From: Neostapfia colusana
Taxonomy: Eukaryota; Streptophyta; Magnoliopsida; Poales; Poaceae
Assembly: GCA_030760725.1 (NCBI GenBank)
Contig: JASWHV010000018.1
Span: forward strand, 21,794,273-21,858,272
Length of the DNA: 64,000 nt
Direction of reading: 5' to 3'
Shown here piece after piece: positions 1 to 11,821 of the stretch. The notes below the pieces were generated by a model that ran no database searches, was not told the origin of the DNA, and saw only the letters and a list, made by a program, of their open reading frames with translations. Position numbers and translations under genes: made by a program. The stretch's first letter is position 1, and every line of letters begins with the position of its first letter.

Positions 1-845
1 AGATGGAACACATAATTACATCCCATGCACTCAATCTCAAAATGGAATGCATCTATGCATCCTGAGCACACCTCACGACCACCCCCATTGCCTGAATGAA
101 GAAACATCTCTGGCCGAATCCACCAGCCACACCAATCTCTACAACCACCTCACTCACCACACCCGCGACAATTGAATCCACTATTTTTCCGTTGCAGATC
201 CACAGCGCTGTGTGGGTCTCCTTCCCCTCAACCGCCTCATCCTCGACAAGCCTGCCCCTGTACACGTCGATCTAAACAACATCTAGGACCAATACCTCCG
301 ACCTAGATCAGAGCAAAAGAAGCAACTATGCTTGTTAGCACTTGATTTTGATTGATTCCCCACGATTTTGATCGATCATCTTTTGGCCATTGTCGATACG
401 TTGTCGATTAGCTCAGTGCCCCGACCGAGCGCCACTTTGCTTCATCACCTAGCACCCTTGCTGGACGTGTTGTAGGACCGTGCCAGATTCCGCCACACCC
501 TTCTATAGGACAACCGTGTCGCCTTCGTGCCCATCCAGACGCCGCCCACTGCAAGTCCCCTAGCTGCGATGCACGCCCCCATTGAGATCCACTACGCCAG
601 CTCACTCATCAACAAGTCCAGTAGCGCCGAGTCTAGGAACATCAGCGTAATGCCCGAGTGCACAATGATGTGGGAGGTCTTGCTCGCCACTGTGTGCTCG
701 ACAAAAGATGACTCCAGCTCCACGGTGGCAGCACCACCATCAGGCACAGCGTCACCTTCTTGAACAATTGTGTCCAACTTCACCATCGATCCTGCCAGAT
801 GGCCATTACTAGGAGCACGTTGTCCCAGGGGCAGCAGGTTGGATT
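1..845. other. Unassigned sequence at window start
   Basis: I recognise no gene, RNA or complete transposon here. Short open frames occur on both strands, but none shows a domain, splice structure or family motif I can name. The segment lies on the 3' side of the helicase gene and next to an LTR-like remnant, so it may be old retroelement flank. That is inference. Confidence 0.4.
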
Positions 846-849
846 CAAC

Positions 850-1128
850 CTAAAGCTTTGGATATGAAATGAAAATGAAAAATCAGCAATAATGAGGGAT
901 TCTTTTATTCCATTGATTGGACTCGGCCATGACCGGCTTTATATAGCCGATTACACCCTGATTACTCTACCCTACTTTTCTATTATATTACGACTCTACT
1001 TTCCTTATCTAAATGGCAGCAATCTTTCCATCTATATGACCTGCCTAATCTATGGATGTTCTGCCTTATGTATGGAGTCCTATCCTAGTACTACTCCCAC
1101 TATTCCAAAAACAATATAAACTCTAACA
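850..1128 (-). repeat. Copia-type LTR remnant (probable)
   Basis: Read on the minus strand, the block begins with TGTTAGAGTTTATATTG at 1,128 and carries a TATA-like TATATAAAG at 937-945. It runs into a T- and A-rich tract around 860-890, as expected of an R/U5 region. A TGTTAGAG start with a central TATA box is usual for Ty1/copia LTRs. No partner LTR, primer-binding site or clean target duplication was found, so it looks truncated. It lies about 60 bp beyond the predicted stop codon of the helicase gene and could supply a polyadenylation region or have displaced the native 3' end. Confidence 0.45.
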
Positions 1129-1186
1129 GGAGCAGCCAAGTGCATATTATCTTGAACTACTATGTTCATTTGATTGTTAGTGAATT

Positions 1187-4100
1187 TCATTCAAACAAAG
1201 AGTAATCAGGCAAGCTACTGATTAATGTTCTTCTCATTGCTGTGAGAAAGATAGCATACCTGCCACGGCCACCACGACCACTCTCAGATCTCCCAGAATA
1301 CCGAGAATCCAGTTCAGAACGTGAACCCCTGTCAGAGCGGAACGCCCATCGGTTACGCTTCCTACCACGTCCACCTCGGGAAGCCATGTCCAATAAATCA
1401 CGGGGAACCTTCTGGTTTGCCCCTTCAAGGATTTTGATTAGGTCAGAAGCATGTTTTGAATCCTGGTCACAGAAAAACGTATAGGCCACCCCAGTGGCAC
1501 CAGCCCTTCCTGTTCTGCCGATCCTGTGAACATAGTCTTCAACACCAGTGGGAAAATCATAGTTGATTACGACCCTGTGTAACATAAACAAAAGCCAATT
1601 ACCAGCTGAATAAATTGAAAAAGGCAGTAGGAATTAGAGTTCAAGTGCAGTTTTCCTTATTCGTAAGTCAAATAAAATGAGCATAATGTTGAAATAATTA
1701 TGGAGAAAACGGCATGCTTTATTGCCACCCAGCTACGCAAGCATGTATCCACTAGATGTGGCTAATATATCTTCTTCGAATCTATTATCTATGTTCAAAG
1801 ATTGGTATATGAAAATCAGAACACATTCAGCATGTAACAGGAAATTTAAAGGCCTAACCTGATATCCTTGATGTCTAAACCTCGTGCAGCAACATCTGTT
1901 GCAACTAAAATAGGAGACCGCCCAGATCGAAAATGATTCAGAACTCTCTCTCTTTCACTTTGGGACTTGTCACCATGAATTGCTGAAGCACCGAATTGCC
2001 TCGTGAGAGACCGCGCGAGTTGGTCACACATCCTCTTAGTGGTACAAAATATTAATATTTTTGCTCCTGAATCCTGGGATCGCAATATTTGCTCCAGACG
2101 TCTCTGCTTTTCTGAGGGAGTGATCACCTCAATATGCTGAACAAGGTAATATAATTTTAATGTCAACGTTAAGGTTACTCATAGAACAGACAGAAGCTCG
2201 AAAGAAACTACTTTCGTATATCTCATATGAACTATTCGACCAGAAAAATAAAGTAAATCAAGAATCACCAAAGCAATAGGGCAGGTCCAATACCTGAGTG
2301 ATAGATTTATTTGCAACCAGTTCACCAACACTTCCAATAGTCACTTGAACAGGATGAACAAGAAGATCGTCCGCAATCCTTCGGACTTCATTAGGCCAAG
2401 TAGCAGTATACATAAGGGTTTGCCGATGGTGTGGTATTTCCTTCACTATCTTCCGTATTTGTGGCTCAAAGCCCATGTCCAACATGCGATCAGCCTCGTC
2501 CAGAACAACGTACGAGACTTGCTTAAGGCTGATCCTTCGCATTTCTAGAATGTCATTTAACCTTCCAGGTGTAGCAACAACAACATCAACCCCTCTATCC
2601 AAATCTTTTAACTGAGGACCCTTAGGAGCACCACCATACAGGCACTATTACAGGATAAGAACAAAGGTTAAGGCAACAAAACAGATCAGCAGAACAGCTT
2701 GACAATTGAACTACAAGGATAAGTTATAAACACCTTGAAAGGAATTCAAAAGCTTCTTTTGAATTATTTAAAAAAGAATCATCCACATAATAAGCGCCTG
2801 ATTACTACATTAAGTGAGTTAGGAACAGAAACATACCGTGCAGGAAATTCTTGATGATCTCCCAAATTTAACTGCTTCATCCAGAATCTGTGTTGCCAGT
2901 TCCCTTGTTGGTGCTAAAACCAGTACGGTTGGCCCAGACCTTGTGCTGTTCTGTAGTCGCTTAATATGCATGAATCCAGGAAGAAGATACCCAAGAGTTT
3001 TGCCAGATCCCGTTTTTGCAATAGCAACTACATCTTGACCTTGCATGGCAATTGGCCATGACTGCGCTTGTATTGGTGTTGGGCTCGGGAATCCAGCACG
3101 TTGTATCTAGAAACAAGTGTGAAAGCAAAGCAAAGCAAAGGTAGGCAAAATAAGAATAAGACTCGATTAGAAATAGCACCTAAATCTATTAATTTCTTCA
3201 ACTCATTGTTGCAGAAATAAAATGGTGCAAGAGGTTAATATTAAGGTCGTACAAAATAAAGTGTGCCCATAACGTGTAGACTTGCAAACACAAGGTGAAG
3301 TAGAAAAGGCTCTAACAGAGTCCATGGAGGCTCGCTCAGCCATGGATCGTTCCATCCACAAGGCCCCTTCCAGCAGCTGCCAACCGATCCTACAAATGGA
3401 TGTCAACAGCCTGGACCAGACCTCCATGGTCAAGCCTTAGAAGAGGCTCAACATCCACGGAAGGAGCATTTTCCATGTACTCGACGGAGAGCAACGGATC
3501 AGCCACCATAGGTGCCCTTTGCGCGCCATGGGCAACCCCCTGGTGGGAGCGGGAGCGAGCAACCTTTGGGTGTCATTCATGGATTCACCCTTGGCAGCTC
3601 CATCAACGAGACCTGCCCTCAGCCCGTCACACTTAAAGATTGGCCGAGAGCGTGAGGCAGTGTGCGACATTAGCTCCACCTCGGAGCAAATATCGCATCT
3701 GCCACAGAGATGCAAGATAAGTAGACGGTACTCGTAACCAGCCCTGGTTTAGCACAATCAAGCAAATAAATAGAAAGAAGCAATCAACTGGAGCACGTGT
3801 CCATCATCCATCACGCTCGCCAGATTGGAGGTGCTGATCCCTCACATAGGTTCGTGTGCTAGATCACGGGTCAGCTCAGGGTTCACCAACACAACAATAC
3901 CTCCTTGAGAATTTCGAGCGGGAAACCACCAGCCTCAAACGATGTAATCGGAGCAGGCACGTTATCACCCTGCAACAAGCATGGCCAAGCAGCAAGGGTT
4001 AGGTCAGCGAACATGGGACGACCTCGAGCCGTATAGAGGGTCGAGCGAACTCCATACCGTGACGGTAATCTCGTGGCGGCGACGGTACGCCTTAGCGGAA

Positions 4101-4489
4101 GGATCATCCGGAGCTGCAGAAGCGACAGGAAGAGGGTGGTGGTGGGAAGAAGCCGACTTGGACGACGCGTAATCGTCGTGGCGCCTGTCACGGTCGCGGT
4201 CCCTGTGGTCGCGCCGGGGCGGGGTGCGGGATCGGGATCGGGACCGGGACCTGTCCCGGCGGTCGCGGCTCCGGTGGTGAGGAAGCGGGAGAGGGAGCGG
4301 TGGCGGTGGCGGGAGCTGGTCCTCGGGGGGCAGGGGGCGCTCGTACTGCGTCACGTTGGTTTCCGGGTTCCAGTAGTAGAGGTAGCCGGTGGTGCCGTCG
4401 ACGAGGCCGCGCCACGGCTTGGGCAGCGACGGGTCCTCGGGCGCGTACCTCGGGCCCGGGCGGACGGATGATCCGCTGACACCCGACAT
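1187..4489 (-). CDS. WW-domain DEAD-box ATP-dependent RNA helicase (plant DRH1/RH14-40-46 type)
   Basis: This is the only cellular gene in the window. Six exons on the minus strand are 4489-4058, 3969-3901, 3106-2837, 2644-2294, 2136-1859 and 1574-1187, all with GT/AG introns (88, 794, 192, 157 and 284 bp). They total 1,788 nt, or 595 residues. A WW domain spans about residues 22-52 (W26, tyrosine-rich centre, Y49 replacing the second Trp, as in plant DRH1). An Arg/Ser/Asp-rich stretch covers about 70-105. Helicase motifs follow in order: Q motif (Q180), AKTGSGKT 197-204, PTRELA 233-238, TPGR 282-285, DEAD 306-309, TAT 337-339 in place of SAT, ATDVAARGLDI 453-463 and HRIGRTGR 483-490, then an RGG-rich tail. 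Family knowledge: ATP-dependent RNA remodelling, with the WW domain binding partner proteins. The start is the first in-frame ATG. The extreme C terminus is uncertain because a strong splice donor (CAG|GTATGC, at 1259) lies inside the last exon. Confidence 0.9.
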
Positions 4490-7400
4490 CTCAGATCCGA
4501 CCGGATCTGTAATCTCCGGCGAGGCCGGGGGCACAGAGGGCGCGGGAGAGGGCGACGACGGAGGCACGCGGCGGCGGCGGCAGCGAGGGGAGGACTTCGG
4601 ATTTCGATTTTTGCCCTAACTAATTTCGCTGCGTCGCACTTTATCGCGATTTTCGGGGTGCTCGTTGCCGACTTCGAAACGTTTTCCTCCAGCGTCAGGC
4701 CCAAATTGGCCCATGTTGCGACGGGTTCGTTACGTTACTTGTTGGAGAGAATCAAAACGAATCTCTCTCCGAAACAATGTATACAATGCGCGATGCTGCG
4801 GAGATCAACAAAATTAACAAAGCTGCGTGAAACAGTGTCTACAACCACATCTGCTGAAATCCAAAAACCTGGCAAAAGAATTATAATTAGTTTCGACGCG
4901 TGAGGCAAACAATGCAAGTACTATCACTTGTTCATTTTTATTTGGCGTTACTTAATTAATTTTTGAACTACCAGTGTTAAATAAAAGTAAATGGGATAGA
5001 GTAGAATAAAATATCATCAAATATTAGGGGTATGTTATGCTAACAAAAAAATTACAAATCTTAGTGTAACAAAATGACTCCCATCATCTAGTAGAATTTG
5101 TCACAATGGTGTTTGGTGTTTCATTCCCCCGGTTTTATTGATGATCTAGGTTGGATTTGATCAAGTACCGTGATTAACCATAATGCACGTCTTACGAGTA
5201 ACTGTATACAAAAGAAAAGGTTTGCTTGTTTTAGCACGAAAATCCAACAGCAAGAGCGTCTTGATCTAGCAACATTGGCTCAATATCGAACATCAAAAGC
5301 AATATAAACCACAAAAAAAGAACACTCGAACAGCATGATATATTCATCTTATCGAGAAAACACAAAGAAAGAAGTTGTTATAGTATTACCTAAGATTTGA
5401 ACCACCAAGTATGTCGCCTGCAAGAAATACAAGTGTACTAACAACTTACATAGTTGTAGTCACCAATATAGGTAAGTGGCAAATGCTACAAAAATAATTA
5501 ATTCTAACAGTGAGACATTAAGAATATTTGTAACCACATAGCAAGTAAATGGTGTAATTGTTTGTCCACCATAAGCACACACCATATGCATAGAAGCAAG
5601 TGAGTAATTTGTGAAGGTATAAAGCATTTCCTTGTGTAACATGAAAAAAAAGTGCATGGATTAGCACAATTATCAAGCATTTTCACCTCAAATAAAAGTA
5701 CAATAATACTAGAGTTGTATGCAGTCCACACTTTATGGAATTTTTAGGCATTTCGATGTAAACCTCAACGATAAGTTTGCCAAGTCTCTTATTTACACAT
5801 CGTAAGGAACAACTTGTTAGCAAGACTCGAGCTGGCAGCTGCGGAATTACAAAATTACCAAACATATGCACAAGTATGAGCTTTTGATTAAATAAATGGA
5901 ATAAGCCCTCGATATTTGGTCACTTAGTGAACAGCCAATTCCATATTCAACAAAATACGCCTCATTTTTTTTAGAATAACATAATATGCCTCAATGAGCT
6001 TAATTATTCACACATATTGTGGCATCCATCAAGATATCTAGTTTGTATGACAGGAATCAAATTTGAAAGAAGTCAAATGAGGATGAAAAAAATATACCTT
6101 AGACAATTTGGCTTACCTGTAACTTGAGTCCAAGCCATGCACGACCTTCTCTTTCCAGCTTGCATATGATGTAAATCAAAATGAAGGGCAGCTACAAGTC
6201 CATGTGTTTTGTTTCACATAGTGTACATACATCTGTGCATCCCTCCTTACACTCATGTCCAGTTATGATCATAATTTCCTAGCAACAAATCAATTTGAAA
6301 AATATAATCTGCACATAACAACATGGTAACACAAATTAAAAATTCTCTTCCTTTTACATTGTTTCCAGATTTTCCTTGCAGCCATTGGATGGGAAAGAAC
6401 ACCCCCCCCCCCCCAATGAACCCAACATTCTTTGGCATAAACAAACCCTATACAGAAGAATTGGAACAAGGATTAGCCATGAAGCAATGTAGACGTATTT
6501 TCCAAAATCAATCATCCTCACTTAATTGACCATATTTGGTGTTGCCCTCCATGTGTGTTGCATTGTTTCTACTCTACTTTTTGAATCATATTAAAAGGAA
6601 ATCATTATAGGATAGGCACCAAACAAAAAGAATTGCAAATAACTTAAGATTGTCCTTAATGAACACCATCATAAATCATAGTATTTTTTAGCATGGTAGT
6701 GCACCATCTCGATCTCAGAGATCACAAATCACCCCTACTCTCCACCTTGATCTACCACGATAGAATTTGAGCATAATATGACATGCCATCACTTAGAGAT
6801 GATAAATTGCAAATAAAGAGGTGTCAATTTACCCTTCTAAAGGGGGGTGCCGCTCATATTTGCTCTAAGAAAACTTCACCTTTGAACACGGTCGTCCATG
6901 GGAAGAAAAGGGCTGGCATAGAAAAATGGATCACATCTTGTAGCCCCCCGATCCACCGAGTTCCTCCCCTATGCTCCACAACCGCTACCTATCACCCCCA
7001 TTGTTGACACCACAAGTTGCCTTTTGTTTTCACCAAAGAGGAAGGAGAGTAAGAGGGGGAGGAGGTGGAGAAATAGGGAGGAAGAAAGGAATAAAAACAA
7101 ACCTCCATCCTACCTTCTCATCTCATATCTATCACTAGGAAACTTCACACATGTTGGCTCCAAGAAAACATCCCTTGATCTGGCCATCCATGGGGAAGAT
7201 GAAGCTAGCATGGGGAAAAGTAGTAGCAGATCCAAAATGATGGCATGAGAAGAGAAAAATGTGTGTAAATTAAATGGGGATTATGACAACAAGATGATTT
7301 GATGAATTACAACAATGAATCGCGACGACGATCAAAGAGTTGATGTGTGTGAAAGAAGAAGGAACAACAACAAAAATGGAGGGTATAGAATGGTGGTGGT

Positions 7401-7702
7401 AGGAGGATTTGCTATGGAGCCCGAGCAACCTAAGTGGAGCGGGTGAGGAGAGGCGGCGTCAACAAAAGGGACAAGGAGAATGATGCAAGACTTTGTCAAG
7501 GGTAAATTTTATTGTGTTCATCTAGGGTTTTGGGCGAGTATGAGCCACTCATTTTCGATCCGAAGGATGCAAAATTTCGATGATGTGGCTTACCATTAAT
7601 TAATAAAAGTCTTCTAAAATAGTGTAGAATTTGCCAGGCCTGTTTAATTTAGTAAGCGGTTGTTCATGGTCTCGGTTTGGTGGGTTGAGACAGGTTTGTA
7701 AG
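4490..7702. other. Helicase 5' leader and AT-rich intergenic region
   Basis: The first ~130 bp upstream of the helicase ATG are GC-rich with a GCC/GGC run, and probably hold its 5' UTR and core promoter. No clear TATA box was found. The rest is AT-rich with only short, unconvincing open frames. It contains a 13-base C run at 6,402-6,414 and a purine-rich stretch near 7,035-7,110. I see no RNA gene and no recognisable intact transposon. The region ends at the B1 insertion, where GTAAG (7,698-7,702) is the expected left target duplication. Confidence 0.5.
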
Positions 7703-9057
7703 TGAATGTGGCCTAGAGGGGGGGGGTGAATAGGCCTTATAGAGTTTCCTGCACACTTAAAGTAGTTGTCAGAAACTTGATTGACCGAACTAGTCCGGTT
7801 GTCTGAGCGGACTAGTCCGGTGTGGCTGAAGTGTGTAGATTGTATAAGTGTTGTGCAGGAGAATTAACTTGTTTAGCAGCGGAAATAAGAACAACAATTA
7901 TTTTATTTTGATTTTATAATGTGAGGTGTAATTATGCCCGTGAATGAGACTTAGCAACTCAAATTATGAAGTTTAGAAACTAGATGTTATAATCAACAAA
8001 AACAAGGAGGCATGCGAGACACAAATTTTACCGAGGTTCGATCTCACCAAGAGATCTACATCCTCGTTGAGGAAGCTCACACAGAGCCGGGTCTCTAACC
8101 CTTTCCCTCTTCAAGTCACCACACAAGGCCGACTTGACTCCAGTAGCACGGGTAATCACCGAGTTTGTGGGGCAACCTCACACGTTGAGGGCTCCCACAA
8201 GAATTACAATGGGAAAGCGATCAAATACACCAAAAAGATTACAATGCAGAATATGAGTGTAGAGAGATCAAACCCCAAGAGCTCACAACGAAGGAACGAC
8301 GATCTACCAATCCCAAATCCAAGTGTTTGATTGATTTTCACCTTTTGCACTTTAGATGTGTGAGGAGATGTGTTTTTTGGGCTTTTGGGACATGTGGCGG
8401 CGCTAGGGTTTGAGTTTTTAGCAGTATGAGTCGTGTTCCCCTATTGGAAGGCCGTGGATCACCCATTTATATGGTTTCCAAAAAGGTTATCGTTGTAAAA
8501 CCTAATACCGGACTAGTCCGGTATATGATCGGACTTGTCCGGTCTACTTCCAGTGGGTTAACCGGACTAGTCCGGTCTAAAACCGGACTTGTCCGGTGCT
8601 ATGTGAAGTGGGGTTCCAGAAAGTTTAGCGGACTAGTCCTGTCGCATGGATGGACTAGTCCGCAGTCCTCTAAAGAGGACAACAGAGACATGAGCGGACT
8701 AGTCCGGTCTAAAACCGGACTTGTCCGGTTGCATTCCAGTAAGCTGACCGGACTAGTCCGGTCCATGAACGGACTAGTCCGGTGTCCAGTGGATTTTAGT
8801 TGATTATTAACCCCTTAACCTTACGAAAAGTCATGATCTCTTGGGATGTGTCTCTCACACACACCCTATACATTTACATCTAATTTGCTCTTCTAAATTC
8901 CACTAAAGTCTTCCTTTTCGGGCAGCACTTTATTTTTCACCTTTTTGTGTGCACCGAGCTAGTTCACTTTGTTTGTCCTGCAATCATTTCATTAGGATCT
9001 CATATGCTTGTCATCAATTCTCCAAAACCCACAAGGGATACCCTAGATGCACTTTCA
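7703..9057 (-). repeat. B1 3' LTR with palindrome array
   Basis: The 1,355-bp LTR has TG...CA ends (minus strand TGAAAGTGCATC to CCACATTCA). It includes the G-rich run after the GGCCTAGA motif near 7,712 that is common at this LTR end in grass copia elements. It carries roughly a dozen copies of the 14-bp palindrome CCGGACTAGTCCGG or a one-base variant with ACTTGT, mostly at 7,790-7,830 and 8,505-8,785. The palindromes create an artefactual plus-strand open frame at 8,426-8,803. Confidence 0.85.
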
Positions 9058-9070
9058 ATCCCCCCCTTTT
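9058..9070 (-). other. B1 polypurine tract
   Basis: On the minus strand AAAAGGGGGGGAT lies directly against the LTR start TGAAAG. A purine run in this position primes plus-strand DNA synthesis in LTR retroelements. It fixes both the LTR boundary and the minus orientation of B1. Confidence 0.8.
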
Positions 9071-9470
9071 GGTGATTGATGACAACCATTTGAGGTATCA
9101 CAATTAAGAGAAAAAATGATTTTTCATAACGTGTGCATATATGAGAATAATGAATAACTTACAAGAAAAACTTCTCTCATATACACACACCTTATGATGG
9201 GGTGCCTAACAAATGTGTGATCAACAAAAATGTGATGAACGAGGATAAAAGATAAAGATAACAACCATAGATGTAAGCATCACACATAAGGTAAATAGTC
9301 AAATTACAATAGTTTTAAAAATAAGTACAAGTCCTCGATCACAAGTCCTTAATAACTTATCCTAGATAATCTCTCCCCCTTTGGCATCAAGGCACCAAAA
9401 AGGAAAAAATCGAGTGGAATCACTCATCGCCGTTCCACTTTCACTCTCAGTCCTATTTTCATCTTCCTCT

Positions 9471-10975
9471 TCACAGAGGGTTAGCAGCTGAACCACCATC
9501 AAACCCAAGGGAGCTCAACTCTTGGTCAGTGAAGGTTGGCATTTCAGTGAAGTCTTCAGCTGAGTCCTCAGAAACCTCAAGTGACCCTTGTGGCTCAATT
9601 TCCAGTTTGGCACAGATGGCTTGGATGTTGGCTTTTACATATCTTTGATGCTTCTTCCTGGCCAATCTCTCTTCATGTTGCTTAACTTCAATTTTGCGGC
9701 AAGAGGCAAAGATATAAGATAGCATCTTGAAGATGCCACTTGAGGATTCCCGAGTAGAGGAGGTTGCATGAGTGGTAGCTGCAGCCTCAGATCTTGGCTC
9801 CTCTTGAGCTCTCTTGGATCTTCTTTCTTCTCCGGGTGAGGCGGGAGCAGAAGGAGCAGAATATATAGTGGGCTTTTGGGGCCTAAATCTAGTGTGAGCC
9901 ACATCCTTTACAAACTCCAGTCCTGTCACTTTCTCAATCATGAACATTATGTAGGGTGCATAGCCGCAAGACCGGATGGGATTGATAGAGATATTGACAA
10001 TGTCATTATAGATGTACTCAAACACGTTGAATTTTCTCTTCTTGCTTATGACCTTCATCAAGGTTCTGAGTGTGCCCTGAACAGTCCCTGCATCTCCCTC
10101 TTTGGGAGCTATAGTCTTCCTCAATATCCGATTGAGGACTACAAAGAAGGGCTTCATGTATTTGGTGGTGGGAGGCTTGAATGGCATCCGTGTATCATAG
10201 AGAAAGTCCAGCTGATCTTTCTCCAGTGGTTTCAGGTTGTGAATCACAAGTTCATTGTCTAAGGTGTCCTCAAGATGAAGGATCCTTGCAAATTCTTCAT
10301 ATGTGACACTGTACTGAGACCCATGTGTCATCCAAACCATCCTGTCGTTGTCATCACGAGCGAAGTAGAGAGAGGAGTAGAATTGCGTGAGACTTCGTCA
10401 TTCCAGTCACACTGGAAGGAGAATAGTTCTTTTAGTCCATGAAGCTCGAGGGCTGTCACAACCTCCTGATAAGCTTGACATCTCTTGGACTGTAGATAAT
10501 CAATATCAACCCACTGACTTTCGACAACGGGATGCTTCCGATACACATGTTCATAGTAATCAGCATGAAAATTACTCCAAAATCTGGGGTCAGCTGACTC
10601 TCTGGGCTGATTATACACTTCTGCTTTTCTGAACTTGTCAGCTAGTTCACCCCCTTTTCCAGTGTAATCATTATCTGAAGGTTGCCTGTTGCGATGAACG
10701 GGACTTTTCATTTTCAGAGGCCCAATGGGGCCACTAGCAAGCCCCTTTCCTTTATTGAGAGTCCTCTTAGGTCTTGAGGAGCTCTAGGCCATAGCCTTCC
10801 CTCGAGGCTTCTTCACAATTACTTTCCTATTCTTAGGCAAATTTTCGTCGGAAGGTGAAGGGTGGACATTGACATCATGTCTTTTCTTCATCACTCCTTC
10901 CTTAGCTCTCCTCACTCTTTCACGTTGAACTTCTTCGTCAAGGTGAAAAGAGCCGTCATCTGAGCCTGAAGACAT
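9471..10975 (-). pseudogene. B1 env-like ORF (post-pol ORF), broken
   Basis: After pol and before the polypurine tract, a roughly 500-codon reading frame starts at ATG 10,975 with an acidic/basic N-terminal segment and ends at 9,471. It is broken by an in-frame TAG just after codon 60 (about 10,784) and by a frameshift near 10,340-10,370. The central part resembles what databases call putative plant transposon protein, as I recall. The C-terminal third is charged and probably coiled-coil (about 9,600-9,750). Its position matches the env-like gene of Sireviruses. I see no convincing signal peptide or membrane anchor, so an envelope role is only an analogy. Not functional as it stands. Confidence 0.7.
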
Positions 10976-11821
10976 GGTGCCTGATAAGGAGTTCAAGTAT
11001 TAGATGCGAATGGACTCATTATGGACTTCAAATGGGAGTGTAGGGGTTCAACTGTCAGAGACCGGACTTGTCCGGTTTCAGAGTGCGGACTTGTCCGCAT
11101 CTGTGCGCCGGACTAGTCCGGCCTGGCATAAGAACCCTAATGTTTCATTTGAATCAAATCTCCTATCTAAGGACACAAAGGCAGGAAAGTGGTAGGAATG
11201 CATCTATTGAGGCAATGTACATCCTTTTGAAATCAAAGGAAACTAGCTAGAACTAGAAAAGTTGAGATTTTGGTTTTAGGGGGGAATTTACCAAGATTTG
11301 AAGATTCGCGTTGAAGGAGCAAGAGTCTATCCGGATGAGTCTGGAGAGTAGAATCCACTCGTCGAGAAGAGGCTTTTTCACGGAGAAAACTCTGAGTTTG
11401 AGGGCTCAACTCGAAAATCACTTTGGGAGCTAGGGTTTAGGAGAGGGGGTGAGACAAAGTGCTTATGAGTGGAGAGGGAGGGGTTTGGTCCGGCCAATTT
11501 CTTCTATATGCGACTGACCGGACTAGTCCGGTCATGGTAGCGGACTAGTCCGGTGCCCCTGAATTTACCTAATTGTTGTCTGTCCGGACTAGTCCGGTTC
11601 CAACAAACTTGATGCAGATAGTAGAGTTTAGAGGTAATCCAAAGACACTAATTTTTGCAAGTAATCTTGGTAATTACGACCAGTAGGCAAGCAACAATCA
11701 ACAATTGGTCATATTTCGCAAGATTTCTTCATTAAAATAGTTTTCTTAGAAGAAAAAGAGATGAGGAGCGGTTTTTACAATAAAATGTAACATTTGAGGT
11801 TGCAATCAGGTATGCAACGTT
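10976..11821 (-). other. B1 spacer between pol and env-like ORF, with palindromes
   Basis: No coding frame of note. About six more copies of the CCGGAC(TA/TT)GTCCGG palindrome lie at 11,060-11,120 and 11,515-11,600. The same motif therefore occurs both inside the LTR and in the internal spacer of the same element. The rest is AT-rich. Confidence 0.7.

Noticed and set aside
408..786. Two overlapping minus-strand frames near the window start
   Set aside because: Short, no recognised domain, no splice links to the helicase gene.
3203..3737. Open frames inside the second helicase intron
   Set aside because: Intron boundaries on both sides keep the helicase frame; the frames are short and overlap on both strands. 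Could be an old insertion but I cannot identify it.
4489..4567. Longer helicase N terminus starting upstream at 4,567
   Set aside because: The frame is open there but the first codon is GTG. The first in-frame ATG is 4,489, which gives a normal WW-domain N terminus.
8505..8785. Possible CRISPR-like array of short palindromic repeats
   Set aside because: Eukaryotic LTR context, irregular spacing, no leader or cas genes.
8426..8803. 125-codon plus-strand frame with repeated TGLVRS
   Set aside because: Created by the CCGGAC..GTCCGG palindromes of the B1 LTR; no independent evidence of coding.
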